A DNA stretch of 64,000 nucleotides, taken from Streptomyces sp. TSRI0281 (GTDB taxonomy: Bacteria; Actinomycetota; Actinomycetes; Streptomycetales; Streptomycetaceae). Positions 31,529 to 40,329 of the stretch are shown in pieces. Where the stretch lies: positions 151,320 to 215,319 of the forward strand of contig NZ_LWLE01000038.1 in NCBI RefSeq assembly GCF_001905125.1, read 5' to 3'. Within the stretch, counting starts at the first letter, position 1; every line of letters begins with the position of its first letter. The position numbers and the translations under genes are program-made. The notes beneath the pieces are model-generated. The model made no database searches. It saw nothing but the letters and a program-made list of their open reading frames with translations, and had not been told where the DNA came from.

Positions 31529-33079
31529 TTACTCCTCGACTGTGCTGTCGTCGAGCCAGCCCATGGTCCGCTGCACGGCCTTGAGCCAGCTCTTGTACTC
31601 GCGGTCGCGGGTCTCCGCGTCCAAGCGGGGGGTCCACTCCGCGGCCCGGCGCCAGTTGGCGCGCAGGGCATCGGTGTCCGGCCAGAAGCCGACGGCCAGA
31701 CCGGCGGCGTAGGCGGCGCCGAGGCAGGTGGTCTCGGCGACCATCGGACGCACCACGGGTGCGTCGAGGAAGTCGGCGAGCGTCTGCATCAGCAGGTTGT
31801 TGGAGGTCATGCCGCCGTCGACCTTGAGCGCCGCGAGCTCGACGCCGGAGTCCTTGGTCATGGCGTCGCTGATCTCGCGGGTCTGCCAGGCGGTGGCTTC
31901 GAGTACGGCACGGGCGATGTGCGCCTTGGTGACGTACCGGGTGAGACCGGCGATGATGCCGCGGGCGTCGGGGCGCCAGTACGGGGCGAACAGGCCGGAG
32001 AAGGCGGGGACGAAGTAGGCGCCGCCGTTGTCCTCGACCGAGGAGGCCAGCGTCTCGATCTCGGCCGCGGACTTGATCAGGCCCATCTGGTCGCGCATCC
32101 ACTGCACCAGCGAACCGGTGACCGCGATGGAGCCCTCCAGGGCGTACACCGGGCGCTCGTCGCCGATCTGGTAGCCCACCGTGGTGAGCAGACCGTTGTA
32201 CGAGTTCACCGGGGTGTGGCCGGTGTTCATCAGCATGAAGGTGCCGGTGCCGTACGTGGACTTGGCCTCGCCCTCGGCGAAACACGTCTGGCCGAACAGC
32301 GCGGCCTGCTGGTCACCGAGCGCGGAGGCCACCGGGACCCCGTCGAGCACGCCGCCCTTGGCGGAGCCGTACACCTCGGCGGAGGAGCGGATCTCGGGGA
32401 GCACGGCGGCGGGGATGCCGATGGAGTGGAGGATCTTCTCGTCCCACGCCATCGTGTGCAGGTTCATCAGGAGGGTGCGCGAGGCGTTCGTGACGTCGGT
32501 GACGTGGACGCCGCCATCGGTGCCGCCGGTCAGATTCCAGATGACCCAGGAGTCCATGGTGCCGAAGAGGATGTCGCCGCGCTCGGCGCGCTCGCGGAGT
32601 CCCTCGACGTTGTCGAGCAGCCAGCGGACCTTGGGCCCGGCGAAGTACGAGGCGAGCGGCAGACCCGTCTCGCGGCGGAAGCGGTCCTGGCCGACGTTGC
32701 GGCCCAGCTCCTTGCAGAGCGCGTCCGTGCGGGTGTCCTGCCAGACCAGCGCGTTGTGCACGGGCTCGCCGGTGTTCTTGTCCCAGAGCAGGGTGGTCTC
32801 GCGCTGGTTGGTGATGCCGATCGCCTTGACATCGGCGGAGGTGATCCCCGCCTTGACGATGGCCGAGGCGACGACCTCCTGGACGTTCTCCCAGATCTCG
32901 GTCGCGTCGTGCTCGACCCATCCCGGCTTCGGGAAGATCTGCTCGTGCTCCTTCTGGTCGACGGAGACGATCCGGCCGTCCTTGTCGAAGACGATGCAGC
33001 GGCTGGAGGTGGTGCCCTGGTCGATGGCCGCGATGAACGGCCCGGTGCCATGGGTCCCGGTGGTGTGTGCGTCGGTCAC
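31529..33079 (-). CDS. glpK: Glycerol kinase
   Basis: 516-residue FGGY-family kinase that phosphorylates glycerol with ATP to glycerol-3-phosphate. Key segments are the phosphate loop AIDQGTTSSRCIVFD, QVVAS-type EIWENVQEVVASAIVKAG, the substrate region WQDTRTD, FGQTCFAEGEAKSTYGTGTFML and the C-terminal ATP-site segment DGGMTSNNLLMQTLADFL. GTG at 33079 has GGGAG six bases upstream. It lies between glpF and glpD in the usual Streptomyces gyl order. Confidence 0.95.
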   Translation of the reverse strand: MTDAHTTGTHGTGPFIAAIDQGTTSSRCIVFDKDGRIVSVDQKEHEQIFPKPGWVEHDATEIWENVQEVVASAIVKAGITSADVKAIGITNQRETTLLWDKNTGEPVHNALVWQDTRTDALCKELGRNVGQDRFRRETGLPLASYFAGPKVRWLLDNVEGLRERAERGDILFGTMDSWVIWNLTGGTDGGVHVTDVTNASRTLLMNLHTMAWDEKILHSIGIPAAVLPEIRSSAEVYGSAKGGVLDGVPVASALGDQQAALFGQTCFAEGEAKSTYGTGTFMLMNTGHTPVNSYNGLLTTVGYQIGDERPVYALEGSIAVTGSLVQWMRDQMGLIKSAAEIETLASSVEDNGGAYFVPAFSGLFAPYWRPDARGIIAGLTRYVTKAHIARAVLEATAWQTREISDAMTKDSGVELAALKVDGGMTSNNLLMQTLADFLDAPVVRPMVAETTCLGAAYAAGLAVGFWPDTDALRANWRRAAEWTPRLDAETRDREYKSWLKAVQRTMGWLDDSTVEE

Positions 33080-33120
33080 GGTGTGCTCCCGGAAAGTCTG
33101 TGTGTACGGCTCTGAATGGC

Positions 33121-33894
33121 TCAGGCGAAGGCGAGCTGGTAGATCCCGCCCGCGAGGGCGCCGCCGATCAGCGGACCCGCCACGGGGATCAGGGCATAGC
33201 TCCAGTCCGAGCCGCCCTTGTTGGGCAGTGGAAGCAGAGCGTGCACGATTCGGGGGCCGAGGTCACGGACCGGGTTGATCGCGTATCCGGTCGGGCCGCC
33301 GAGCGAGAGGCCCAGACCGACGACGACGAACGCGGTGATCATCGCGCCGAGCACGCCCGGACCCTTCGGATCGTCCGGACCGAGGCCGGGGATCGTGCTC
33401 TGGGTGAGGATGGCGAGCACCAGGACGGTGGTCGCGATGATCTCGGTCGCCATGTTCTGGCCGACGTTGCGGATCTCCGGCGAGGTGAAGAAGACGCCGT
33501 GCACCGGACCCGGGTTCGCCGTCTTCTGCTTCGCGACCTCGGGGTCGTTCAGGTGTGCCGTGAAGTGACCGAAGTACGCGGCCCAGACGAGCACCGCGCC
33601 GATCATCGCGCCGAGGAGCTGCCCGGCGAAGTAGACCGGGACGTCGCTCCACTCGGTGGCGCCCTTGATCGCGAGGCCGACGGTCACCGCCGGGTTGAGG
33701 TGGGCGCCGGACGTGCCGGCGGATATGTACGCACCGGTGAGCACGGCGAAACCCCACCCGAAGGTGATGGCGAGCCAGCCGGCGTTGAACGCCTTGGAGC
33801 GCTTCAGCGTGACGGCGGCACAGACGCCGCCGCCCAGCAGGATGAGTACGGCGGTACCTATGGTCTCGCCGATGAAGATGTCGGAGCTGGACAC
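33121..33894 (-). CDS. glpF: Glycerol uptake facilitator (aquaglyceroporin)
   Basis: 257-residue MIP-family channel with six membrane helices that lets glycerol diffuse into the cell. The two half-helix signatures are present: HLNPAVTVGLAIKGA in the first half and YAINPVRDLGPRI in the second, the latter with the arginine of the selectivity filter. GTG at 33894 follows AAGGAG at six bases. It is the first gene of the glycerol operon and is preceded by a 309-base region carrying the GylR-type site. Confidence 0.93.
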   Translation of the reverse strand: MSSSDIFIGETIGTAVLILLGGGVCAAVTLKRSKAFNAGWLAITFGWGFAVLTGAYISAGTSGAHLNPAVTVGLAIKGATEWSDVPVYFAGQLLGAMIGAVLVWAAYFGHFTAHLNDPEVAKQKTANPGPVHGVFFTSPEIRNVGQNMATEIIATTVLVLAILTQSTIPGLGPDDPKGPGVLGAMITAFVVVGLGLSLGGPTGYAINPVRDLGPRIVHALLPLPNKGGSDWSYALIPVAGPLIGGALAGGIYQLAFA

Positions 33895-34203
33895 CCGCGA
33901 CTCCTTTGTCGTTCGTCCAGGGGAAGGCGACTCACCGGGTCCCTCCGGTGAATCGCGCCCCAGGTGGGTACCCACGAAGTGTGGTCACTCCACCTGTAGG
34001 GCTTGACCGGCCCTTGGCACTGCCACACCCTAACGCGGAAATTCCGTTAGGTGTTCGGCAATGCCGACCGCTGAACGGCAGTGTTTCCCCCGAATGAATG
34101 AAGCGTCAAGGGTGTGTGGCGTACGACTCGGTGCGGGACCCGATCGTTACGGCCTCGGCCGGGTCGGCGGCGGGTGCGGCAGCCGGTGCGGCGGCCGGCC
34201 GGC
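33895..34203. other. 309-base regulatory region of the glycerol operon
   Basis: No gene is seen here. It holds the promoter of glpF-glpK-glpD: a possible minus-strand -10 TAGGGT (34025-34031 area), an imperfect palindrome TAACG...CGTTA (34031-34049), and the GylR-type site at 34053-34069. A GC-rich hairpin-forming leader follows. Confidence 0.55.
34053..34069. promoter_or_regulatory. gylR: GylR-type operator before the glycerol operon
   Basis: GTTCGGCAATGCCGACC contains the perfect core TCGGCA-A-TGCCGA and matches 14 of 17 positions with the site before gylR (34991-35007). Confidence 0.6.
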
Positions 34204-34968
34204 TCAGAAGCGGCCGGCGCCCAGGTCCCGGGAGACCGCGCGGGCGCAGTCCCGTACCGCCGCGATCAGCTCGGGGCGCAGCTCGCCGCCCGGACAGACC
34301 CGCTCCACCGCTCCGGTGACGGCCACCGCGCCCACCGGCATCCGCCGCCGGTCGTGGATGGGTGCGGCCACGGCGGCCACCCCTTCCCAGGTCTCCTCCA
34401 CATCGGTGCCCCAGCCGCGCGCCCGGATCAGGTCGAGCAGCGACTCGAACTCGTCCGGGGCCGTGACGGTGCGGGTGGTGAAGGACCGCCGCTCCGTCTC
34501 CATGACCTCGCTGTGCGCCACCGGGTCGAAGGCCGAGAGCACCTTGCCCAGCGCCGTGGAGTGCAGCGGCTGCATGGCCCCGACCTCCAGGACCTGGCGG
34601 CTGTCGTCGGGCCGGAAGACGTGGTGGACGACGAGGACGCCGTGCTGGTGCAGGACACCCAGATGGACGCTCTCGCCACTGGAGCGGGCCAGGTCGTCGG
34701 TCCACACCAGGGCGCGCGCCCGCAGTTCGTGGACGTCCAGATAGCTGTTGCCGAGCCGCAGCAGTTCGGCGCCGAGCTGATAGCGGCCGGACGCCGCGTC
34801 CTGCTCGACGAAGCCCTCCAGCTGGAGCGTGCGCAGAATGCCGTGGGCGGTGCCCTTGGCCAGCCCCAGGGAGGAGGCGATGTCGGAGAGGCCGAGCCGA
34901 CGCTCGCCGCCCGCCAGCAGACGCAGCATCGCGGCCGCCCGCTCCAGCGACTGGATGTTCTTGGCCAT
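34204..34968 (-). CDS. gylR: IclR-family glycerol operon regulator GylR
   Basis: 254-residue IclR-type repressor. The winged helix-turn-helix (about residues 1-70, LSDIASSLGLAKGTAHGILRTLQLEGFVEQD) is followed by the IclR effector domain (MQPLHSTALGKVLSAF and VAAPIHDRRRMPVGAVAVTG). In S. coelicolor GylR represses itself and the glycerol operon and is induced by glycerol-3-phosphate. Position directly upstream of glpF in the same orientation matches that arrangement. ATG at 34968 has GGAGGAG upstream. The same 17-bp motif stands before this gene and before glpF, supporting autoregulation. Confidence 0.92.
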   Translation of the reverse strand: MAKNIQSLERAAAMLRLLAGGERRLGLSDIASSLGLAKGTAHGILRTLQLEGFVEQDAASGRYQLGAELLRLGNSYLDVHELRARALVWTDDLARSSGESVHLGVLHQHGVLVVHHVFRPDDSRQVLEVGAMQPLHSTALGKVLSAFDPVAHSEVMETERRSFTTRTVTAPDEFESLLDLIRARGWGTDVEETWEGVAAVAAPIHDRRRMPVGAVAVTGAVERVCPGGELRPELIAAVRDCARAVSRDLGAGRF

Positions 34969-34990
34969 CGCGCCGTACTCCTCCACCTCG

Positions 34991-35007
34991 GTTCGACAAT
35001 GCTGAAC
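34991..35007. promoter_or_regulatory. gylR: GylR-type operator before gylR
   Basis: GTTCGACAATGCTGAAC lies 22 bases upstream of the gylR start and resembles the site before glpF. A further partial copy (GGTCGATGCCGACC) lies close by at about 35014-35027. Confidence 0.6.
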
Positions 35008-35209
35008 ACTATCGGTCGATGCCGACCTCTGCTCGACCCCCGGGAAACTCTGCCCCACCACTCGCAGCGTGCTGTCCCCCGGGCACAGCATGCAGTCCGC
35101 ACCGTGAACGCACTGACGGGGCAGGGCCGCGTCCGGCTACGCTGGCGGGGTGCGCCTTCCGACAGAGGGTCGCAAAGCCGACAGCCGTCGCATCCCTGGG
35201 AGATCATCC

Positions 35210-38200
35210 ATGGCCTCGTTGCCGACATCCGCCGCCGAAAGCCGGACCCGAGTCGACGCCCTCCGAGAGGCGCTCGCCACCCGTGTGGTGGTGGCCGACG
35301 GTGCCATGGGCACCATGCTCCAGGCACAGGACCCCACCCTTGAGGACTTCGAGAACCTCGAAGGATGCAACGAGATCCTCAATGTCACCCGCCCCGACAT
35401 CGTCCGCTCGGTGCACGAGGAGTACTTCGCGGTCGGTGTCGACTGCGTCGAGACGAACACCTTCGGCGCGAACCTCGCGGCCCTCGGCGAGTACGACATC
35501 CCCGAGCGCGTCCACGAGCTCTCCGAGTCCGGCGCCCGGATCGCCCGCGAGGTCGCCGACGAGTTCACCGCGTCGACCGGACAGCAGCGCTGGGTGCTGG
35601 GCTCCATGGGACCGGGCACCAAGCTGCCGACCCTGGGCCACGCCCCGTACGGCAAGCTCCGCGACGCCTACCAGCAGAACGCCGAAGGCATGATCGCCGG
35701 TGGCGCCGACGCCCTCCTGGTGGAGACCACCCAGGACCTGCTGCAGACCAAGGCGTCGATCATCGGTGCCCGGCGGGCCCTGGAAGCCACCGGCACCAAC
35801 CTGCCGCTGATCTGCTCCGTCACCGTCGAGACGACCGGCACCATGCTGCTCGGCTCCGAGATCGGCGCCGCGCTCACCGCGCTGGAGCCGCTCGGCATCG
35901 ACATGATCGGCCTGAACTGCGCCACCGGCCCCGCCGAGATGAGCGAGCACCTGCGCTACCTCGCCCGGCACTCCCGGATCCCGATCTCCTGCATGCCGAA
36001 CGCGGGACTCCCGGTGCTCGGCAAGGACGGCGCGCACTACCCGCTGGGCCCGTCCGAGCTCGCGGACGCCCAGGAGACCTTCGTACGCGAATACGGCCTC
36101 TCCCTGGTCGGCGGCTGCTGCGGTACGACGCCGGAGCACCTGCGCCAGGTCGTCGAGCGGGTCCGCGGCACGGCCCCCACGGTCCGCGAACCGCGCCCCG
36201 AGCCCGGTGCCGCCTCGCTCTACCAGACCGTCCCCTTCCGCCAGGACACCTCGTACCTCGCGATCGGTGAGCGTACGAACGCCAACGGCTCGAAGAAGTT
36301 CCGCGACGCGATGCTGGAAGCCCGCTGGGACGACTGCGTCGAGATGGCCCGCGACCAGATCCGCGAGGGCGCGCACATGCTCGACCTCTGCGTCGACTAC
36401 GTGGGCCGCGACGGCGTCGCCGACATGGAAAAGCTGGCGGGCCGCTTCGCGACCGCCTCCACCCTCCCGATCGTGCTGGACTCCACCGAACTGCCCGTGC
36501 TGCGCGCCGGCCTGGAGAAGCTCGGCGGCCGTGCCGTACTGAACTCCGTCAACTACGAGGACGGCGACGGCCCCGAGTCCCGCTTCGCGCTGGTCAGCGC
36601 CCTGGCCTCGGAGCACGGTGCCGCACTGATCGCCCTGACCATCGACGAGGAGGGCCAGGCCCGCACCGTCGAGCACAAGGTCGCCATCGCCGAGCGGCTC
36701 ATCGAGGACCTCACCACCAACTGGGGCATCCACGAGGCGGACATCCTCATCGACACCCTCACCTTCACCATCTGCACCGGTCAGGAGGAGTCCCGCGGCG
36801 ACGGGATCGCCACCATCGGGGCCATCCGCGAGCTGAAGAAGCGCCACCCCGACGTCCAGACCACGCTGGGCCTGTCCAACATCTCCTTCGGCCTCAACCC
36901 GGCCGCCCGCGTCGTGCTGAACTCCGTCTTCCTCGACGAGTGCGTCAAGGCGGGTCTCGACTCCGCGATCGTGCACGCCTCCAAGATCCTTCCGATCGCG
37001 CGCCTGGAGGAGGAGCAGGTCAAGGTCGCCCTCGACCTGATCTACGACCGCCGCGCCGAGGGCTACGACCCCCTGCAGAAGCTCATGGAGCTCTTCGAGG
37101 GCGTCAACATGAAGTCCATGAAGGCGGGCAAGGCCGAGGAACTGCTCGCCCTGCCGCTGGACGAGCGCCTTCAGCGGCGCATCATCGACGGCGAGAAGAA
37201 CGGTCTCCAGGCCGACCTCGACGAGGCCCTCCAGGACACGCCCGCCCTGGACATCGTCAACAAGATCCTGCTCGAAGGCATGAAGGTCGTCGGTGAGCTC
37301 TTCGGCTCGGGCCAGATGCAGCTGCCGTTCGTGCTCCAGTCCGCCGAGGTCATGAAGACCGCGGTGGCCCACCTGGAGCCCCACATGGAGAAGTCGGACG
37401 CGGACGGCAAGGGCACCATCGTGCTGGCCACCGTCCGCGGCGACGTCCACGACATCGGCAAGAACCTCGTCGACATCATCCTGTCCAACAACGGCTACAA
37501 CGTCGTCAACCTGGGCATCAAGCAGCCCGTCTCCGCGATCCTGGAAGCCGCCGAGGAGCACCGCGCCGACGTCATCGGCATGTCCGGTCTCCTGGTGAAG
37601 TCCACCGTGATCATGAAGGAGAACCTCCAGGAGCTGAACCAGCGCAAGCTGGCCGCCGACTACCCGGTGATCCTCGGCGGTGCCGCCCTCACCCGGGCCT
37701 ATGTCGAACAGGACCTCCACGAGATCTACGAGGGCGAGGTGCGCTACGCCCGCGACGCCTTCGAGGGCCTGCGGCTGATGGACGCCCTCGTCGCCGTCAA
37801 GCGCGGAGTCCCCGGTGCCACGCTCCCCGAGCTGAAGCAGCGCCGGGTGCCCAAGCGGGAGGCGGCCGTGCTGGAGGTGTCGGAGCCGGAGGAGGGCGTC
37901 CGCTCCGACGTCGCGACGGACAATCCCCTCCCCGAGCCGCCGTTCCGGGGCACCCGGGTCGTCAAGGGCATCCAGCTCAAGGAGTACGCCTCCTGGCTGG
38001 ACGAGGGCGCGCTCTTCAAGGGCCAGTGGGGCCTCAAGCAGGCCCGTACCGGCGACGGACCGACGTACGAGGAGCTGGTGGAGACCGAGGGCCGCCCGCA
38101 CCTGCGCGGCTGGCTCGACAAGCTCCACACCGAGAACATGCTGGAGGCGGCCGTCGTCTACGGCTACTTCCCCTGCGTCTCCAAGGGCGACGACCTGATC

Positions 38201-38722
38201 CTGCTCCACGAGGACGGCTCGGAGCGCACCCGGTTCACCTTCCCGCGCCAGCGCCGCGGCCGGCGGCTGTGTCTCGCCGACTTCTTCCGCCCCGAGGAGT
38301 CCGGCGAGGTGGATGTCGTCGGCCTCCAGGTCGTCACCGTCGGGTCGAAGATCGGCGAGGCCACCGCCGAGCTGTTCGAGGCCAACTCCTACCGTGACTA
38401 CCTGGAGCTGCACGGCCTGTCCGTACAGCTCGCCGAGGCCCTGGCGGAGTACTGGCACGCCCGGGTCCGCAGCGAGCTGGGCTTCGCCGGCGAGGACCCC
38501 GCCGATGTCGAGGACATGTTCGCGCTGAAGTACCGCGGCGCGCGCTTCTCCCTCGGATACGGCGCCTGCCCCGATCTGGAGGACCGGGCGAAGATCGCCG
38601 AGCTCCTGGAGCCGGAGCGGATCGGGGTCAAGCTCTCCGAGGAGTTCCAGCTGCACCCCGAGCAGTCCACCGACGCGATCGTCATCCACCACCCCGAGGC
38701 GAAGTACTTCAACGCCCGGTGA
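35210..38722 (+). CDS. metH: Cobalamin-dependent methionine synthase
   Basis: 1170-residue four-module enzyme that transfers the methyl group of 5-methyltetrahydrofolate to homocysteine through methylcobalamin. In order: the homocysteine/zinc barrel with GAMGTMLQAQ near the start, the cysteine of NCATG (about 239) and the double cysteine GGCCGTT (about 302). Next comes the pterin-binding barrel from ERTNANGSKKF (about 352). The cobalamin module has a helical cap and DVHDIGKN (about 744), whose histidine ligates cobalt. The reactivation domain is last, with RGARFSLGYGACPD near the end. ATG at 35210 follows CTGGGAG; a GTG 20 codons upstream is in frame but lacks a ribosome site. A TACGCT element at about 35138 may be the promoter. 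I saw no cobalamin or SAH riboswitch in the short leader. Confidence 0.95.
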   Translation: MASLPTSAAESRTRVDALREALATRVVVADGAMGTMLQAQDPTLEDFENLEGCNEILNVTRPDIVRSVHEEYFAVGVDCVETNTFGANLAALGEYDIPERVHELSESGARIAREVADEFTASTGQQRWVLGSMGPGTKLPTLGHAPYGKLRDAYQQNAEGMIAGGADALLVETTQDLLQTKASIIGARRALEATGTNLPLICSVTVETTGTMLLGSEIGAALTALEPLGIDMIGLNCATGPAEMSEHLRYLARHSRIPISCMPNAGLPVLGKDGAHYPLGPSELADAQETFVREYGLSLVGGCCGTTPEHLRQVVERVRGTAPTVREPRPEPGAASLYQTVPFRQDTSYLAIGERTNANGSKKFRDAMLEARWDDCVEMARDQIREGAHMLDLCVDYVGRDGVADMEKLAGRFATASTLPIVLDSTELPVLRAGLEKLGGRAVLNSVNYEDGDGPESRFALVSALASEHGAALIALTIDEEGQARTVEHKVAIAERLIEDLTTNWGIHEADILIDTLTFTICTGQEESRGDGIATIGAIRELKKRHPDVQTTLGLSNISFGLNPAARVVLNSVFLDECVKAGLDSAIVHASKILPIARLEEEQVKVALDLIYDRRAEGYDPLQKLMELFEGVNMKSMKAGKAEELLALPLDERLQRRIIDGEKNGLQADLDEALQDTPALDIVNKILLEGMKVVGELFGSGQMQLPFVLQSAEVMKTAVAHLEPHMEKSDADGKGTIVLATVRGDVHDIGKNLVDIILSNNGYNVVNLGIKQPVSAILEAAEEHRADVIGMSGLLVKSTVIMKENLQELNQRKLAADYPVILGGAALTRAYVEQDLHEIYEGEVRYARDAFEGLRLMDALVAVKRGVPGATLPELKQRRVPKREAAVLEVSEPEEGVRSDVATDNPLPEPPFRGTRVVKGIQLKEYASWLDEGALFKGQWGLKQARTGDGPTYEELVETEGRPHLRGWLDKLHTENMLEAAVVYGYFPCVSKGDDLILLHEDGSERTRFTFPRQRRGRRLCLADFFRPEESGEVDVVGLQVVTVGSKIGEATAELFEANSYRDYLELHGLSVQLAEALAEYWHARVRSELGFAGEDPADVEDMFALKYRGARFSLGYGACPDLEDRAKIAELLEPERIGVKLSEEFQLHPEQSTDAIVIHHPEAKYFNAR

Positions 38723-38862
38723 GGCACTGTTCCCCGCGCGGCAGCACGCCGTTCCCCGCGCGGTAGCCGGACGAGTCGTACACTGGTCGGTCCAGTGCAG
38801 GCCGGTCGCCCTCCCCACCGGGACGGCGGCCGGCCTTCTCGTCCCTACGGAAGGTGTGCCGG

Positions 38863-39564
38863 ATGACCAGTACGGTTCCCGCGTCCCTGACTCGCACGGC
38901 CGAAGGCGCCGCCCTGCAGGCGGTCCTTCTCGACATGGACGGAACCCTCGTCGACACCGAGGGCTTCTGGTGGGACGTCGAGGTGGAGGTCTTCGCCGAT
39001 CTGGGTCACCGGCTCGATGAGGCGTGGCGGGACGTGGTCGTCGGCGGGCCGATGACCCGCAGCGCCGGCTACCTCATCGACTCCACCGGAGCCGACATCA
39101 CGCTCGACGAACTCACCGGGCTGCTCAACGACCGCTTCGAGAAGCGCATCGGAAGCGGTGTGCCGCTGATGCCGGGCGCCGGGCGTCTGCTGGCCGAGCT
39201 CGCCGCGTACGACGTGCCGACCGCCCTCGTCTCCGCCTCGCACCGGCGGATCATCGACCGGGTGCTGGACTCGGTCGGCCACCACCACTTCGCCCTCACG
39301 GTCGCCGGTGACGAGGTCACCCGGACGAAGCCGCACCCGGAGCCCTACCTCACCGCCGCCGCCGGCTTCGGGGCCGACCCGTGGCGCTGCGCGGTCATCG
39401 AGGACACCGCCACGGGTGTCGCCGCGGCGGAGGCCGCGGGGTGCCGGGTGGTCGCCGTACCGTCCGTGGCGCCGATCGCCCCGGCATCAGGCCGGGTGAT
39501 CGTGAGCTCGCTCGAAGAAGTCGATCTCGCGTTCCTTCGGGGACTGATCACGGGACCGCGCTGA
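38863..39564 (+). CDS. HAD-superfamily phosphatase
   Basis: 233-residue haloacid dehalogenase-type phosphatase of the beta-phosphoglucomutase-like subfamily. Motif I is LLDMDGTLVDTEG (nucleophile and acid aspartates), motif II is the serine in LVSASHRR, motif III includes the lysine of RTKPHPEPY, and motif IV is VIEDTATGVAAA. A helical cap lies between motifs I and II. The substrate is not determined; relatives act on sugar phosphates or nucleotides. ATG at 38863 lies eight bases after GGAAGG. The stop codon lies inside a 33-bp duplication. Confidence 0.87.
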   Translation: MTSTVPASLTRTAEGAALQAVLLDMDGTLVDTEGFWWDVEVEVFADLGHRLDEAWRDVVVGGPMTRSAGYLIDSTGADITLDELTGLLNDRFEKRIGSGVPLMPGAGRLLAELAAYDVPTALVSASHRRIIDRVLDSVGHHHFALTVAGDEVTRTKPHPEPYLTAAAGFGADPWRCAVIEDTATGVAAAEAAGCRVVAVPSVAPIAPASGRVIVSSLEEVDLAFLRGLITGPR

Positions 39565-39622
39565 GAACGCAAGCGCGGCGACCGCCCCGCGCGCTGAGAA
39601 CGCAAGCGCGGCGACCGCCCCG
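39558..39622. repeat. 33-bp direct duplication at the end of the HAD gene
   Basis: A unit beginning GCGCTGAGAACGCAAGCGCG is present twice in tandem (39558 and 39591). The first copy includes the stop codon of the HAD phosphatase gene; the second is noncoding. Confidence 0.85.
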
Positions 39623-39648
39623 TCCGCACGCGCCGGGGTCCCGTGCCG

Positions 39649-40320
39649 TCACTGGGCGCCGGGGCGCACCAGGCCGCTCTCGTAGGCGTAGACGGCGGCC
39701 TGCACGCGGTCCCGCAGGCTCAGCTTCGTCAGCACATGCCCCACGTGCGTCTTGACCGTCGTCTCGCTGACGAACAGGTCCGCGGCGATCTCCGCGTTGG
39801 ACAGCCCGCGCGCCACCAGCTTCAGGACTTCCACCTCGCGCTCCGTCAGCGTGTGCAGCGCGTCCGGAACCGGGTCCTCGCCCGAGGGCAGGTGATCCGC
39901 GTACTTGTCCAGCAGCCGGCGCGTGATGCTCGGAGCCAGCATCGCCTCACCCGCCGCCACCACCCGGATGGCCTGGACCAGCTCATTGGCCGGAGCGTCC
40001 TTCAGCAGGAAGCCGCTCGCACCCGCGCGCAGCGCCTCCACCACGTACTCGTCGAGGTCGAACGTCGTCAGGACCAGCACCTTCGCCGGACCGTCCCGCC
40101 CCGGACCGGTGATCTGACGGGTGGCCTCCACACCGTCCATCCGAGGCATACGGATGTCCATCAGCACCACATCGGGCTGCAGCGCCCGCACCTGATCGAT
40201 GGCCTGCAGACCGTCCCCGGCCTCACCGACCACCGCGAGGTCGCCCTCGGCCTCCAGAATCATCCGGAAGCCGGTGCGCAGCAGTGGCTGGTCATCGACC
40301 AGCAGGACCCGGATCGCCAC
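39649..40320 (-). CDS. NarL/LuxR-type response regulator
   Basis: 223-residue two-component response regulator. The receiver domain (residues 1-120) has the acidic pair D9/D10, the phosphoacceptor D55 in VVLMDIRMPRMDG, T in VLTTFD and the lysine in FLLKDAP. The LuxR helix-turn-helix (about 155-215) reads LTEREVEVLKLVARGLSNAEIAADLFVSETTVKTHV. No sensor kinase gene is adjacent, so it is an orphan in this window. GTG at 40320 has AAGGAG six bases upstream. It begins nine bases from the end of the upstream nuclease gene, so the two may be one operon. Confidence 0.9.
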   Translation of the reverse strand: MAIRVLLVDDQPLLRTGFRMILEAEGDLAVVGEAGDGLQAIDQVRALQPDVVLMDIRMPRMDGVEATRQITGPGRDGPAKVLVLTTFDLDEYVVEALRAGASGFLLKDAPANELVQAIRVVAAGEAMLAPSITRRLLDKYADHLPSGEDPVPDALHTLTEREVEVLKLVARGLSNAEIAADLFVSETTVKTHVGHVLTKLSLRDRVQAAVYAYESGLVRPGAQ

Positions 40321-40329
40321 GAAAACTCC

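Noticed and set aside
29913..32285. A 790-codon frame extending glpD upstream through glpK
   Set aside because: The extra 250 codons are antisense or out-of-frame to glpK; glpD proper starts at 31523 with a ribosome site.
34970..35209. Possible riboswitch (cobalamin or SAH) before metH
   Set aside because: The leader between the TACGCT element and the start is only about 70 bases and shows neither consensus core.
35150..35209. GTG at 35150 considered as a start 20 codons upstream of the chosen metH start
   Set aside because: It lies right after a TACGCT hexamer, so it could be a leaderless start, but the ATG at 35210 has a good ribosome site and gives the family N terminus.
35204..38818. 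A very long minus-strand open frame (about 1200 codons) opposite metH
   Set aside because: It mirrors the metH codons; such antisense frames are expected at this GC content. It has no ribosome site or recognisable domain.
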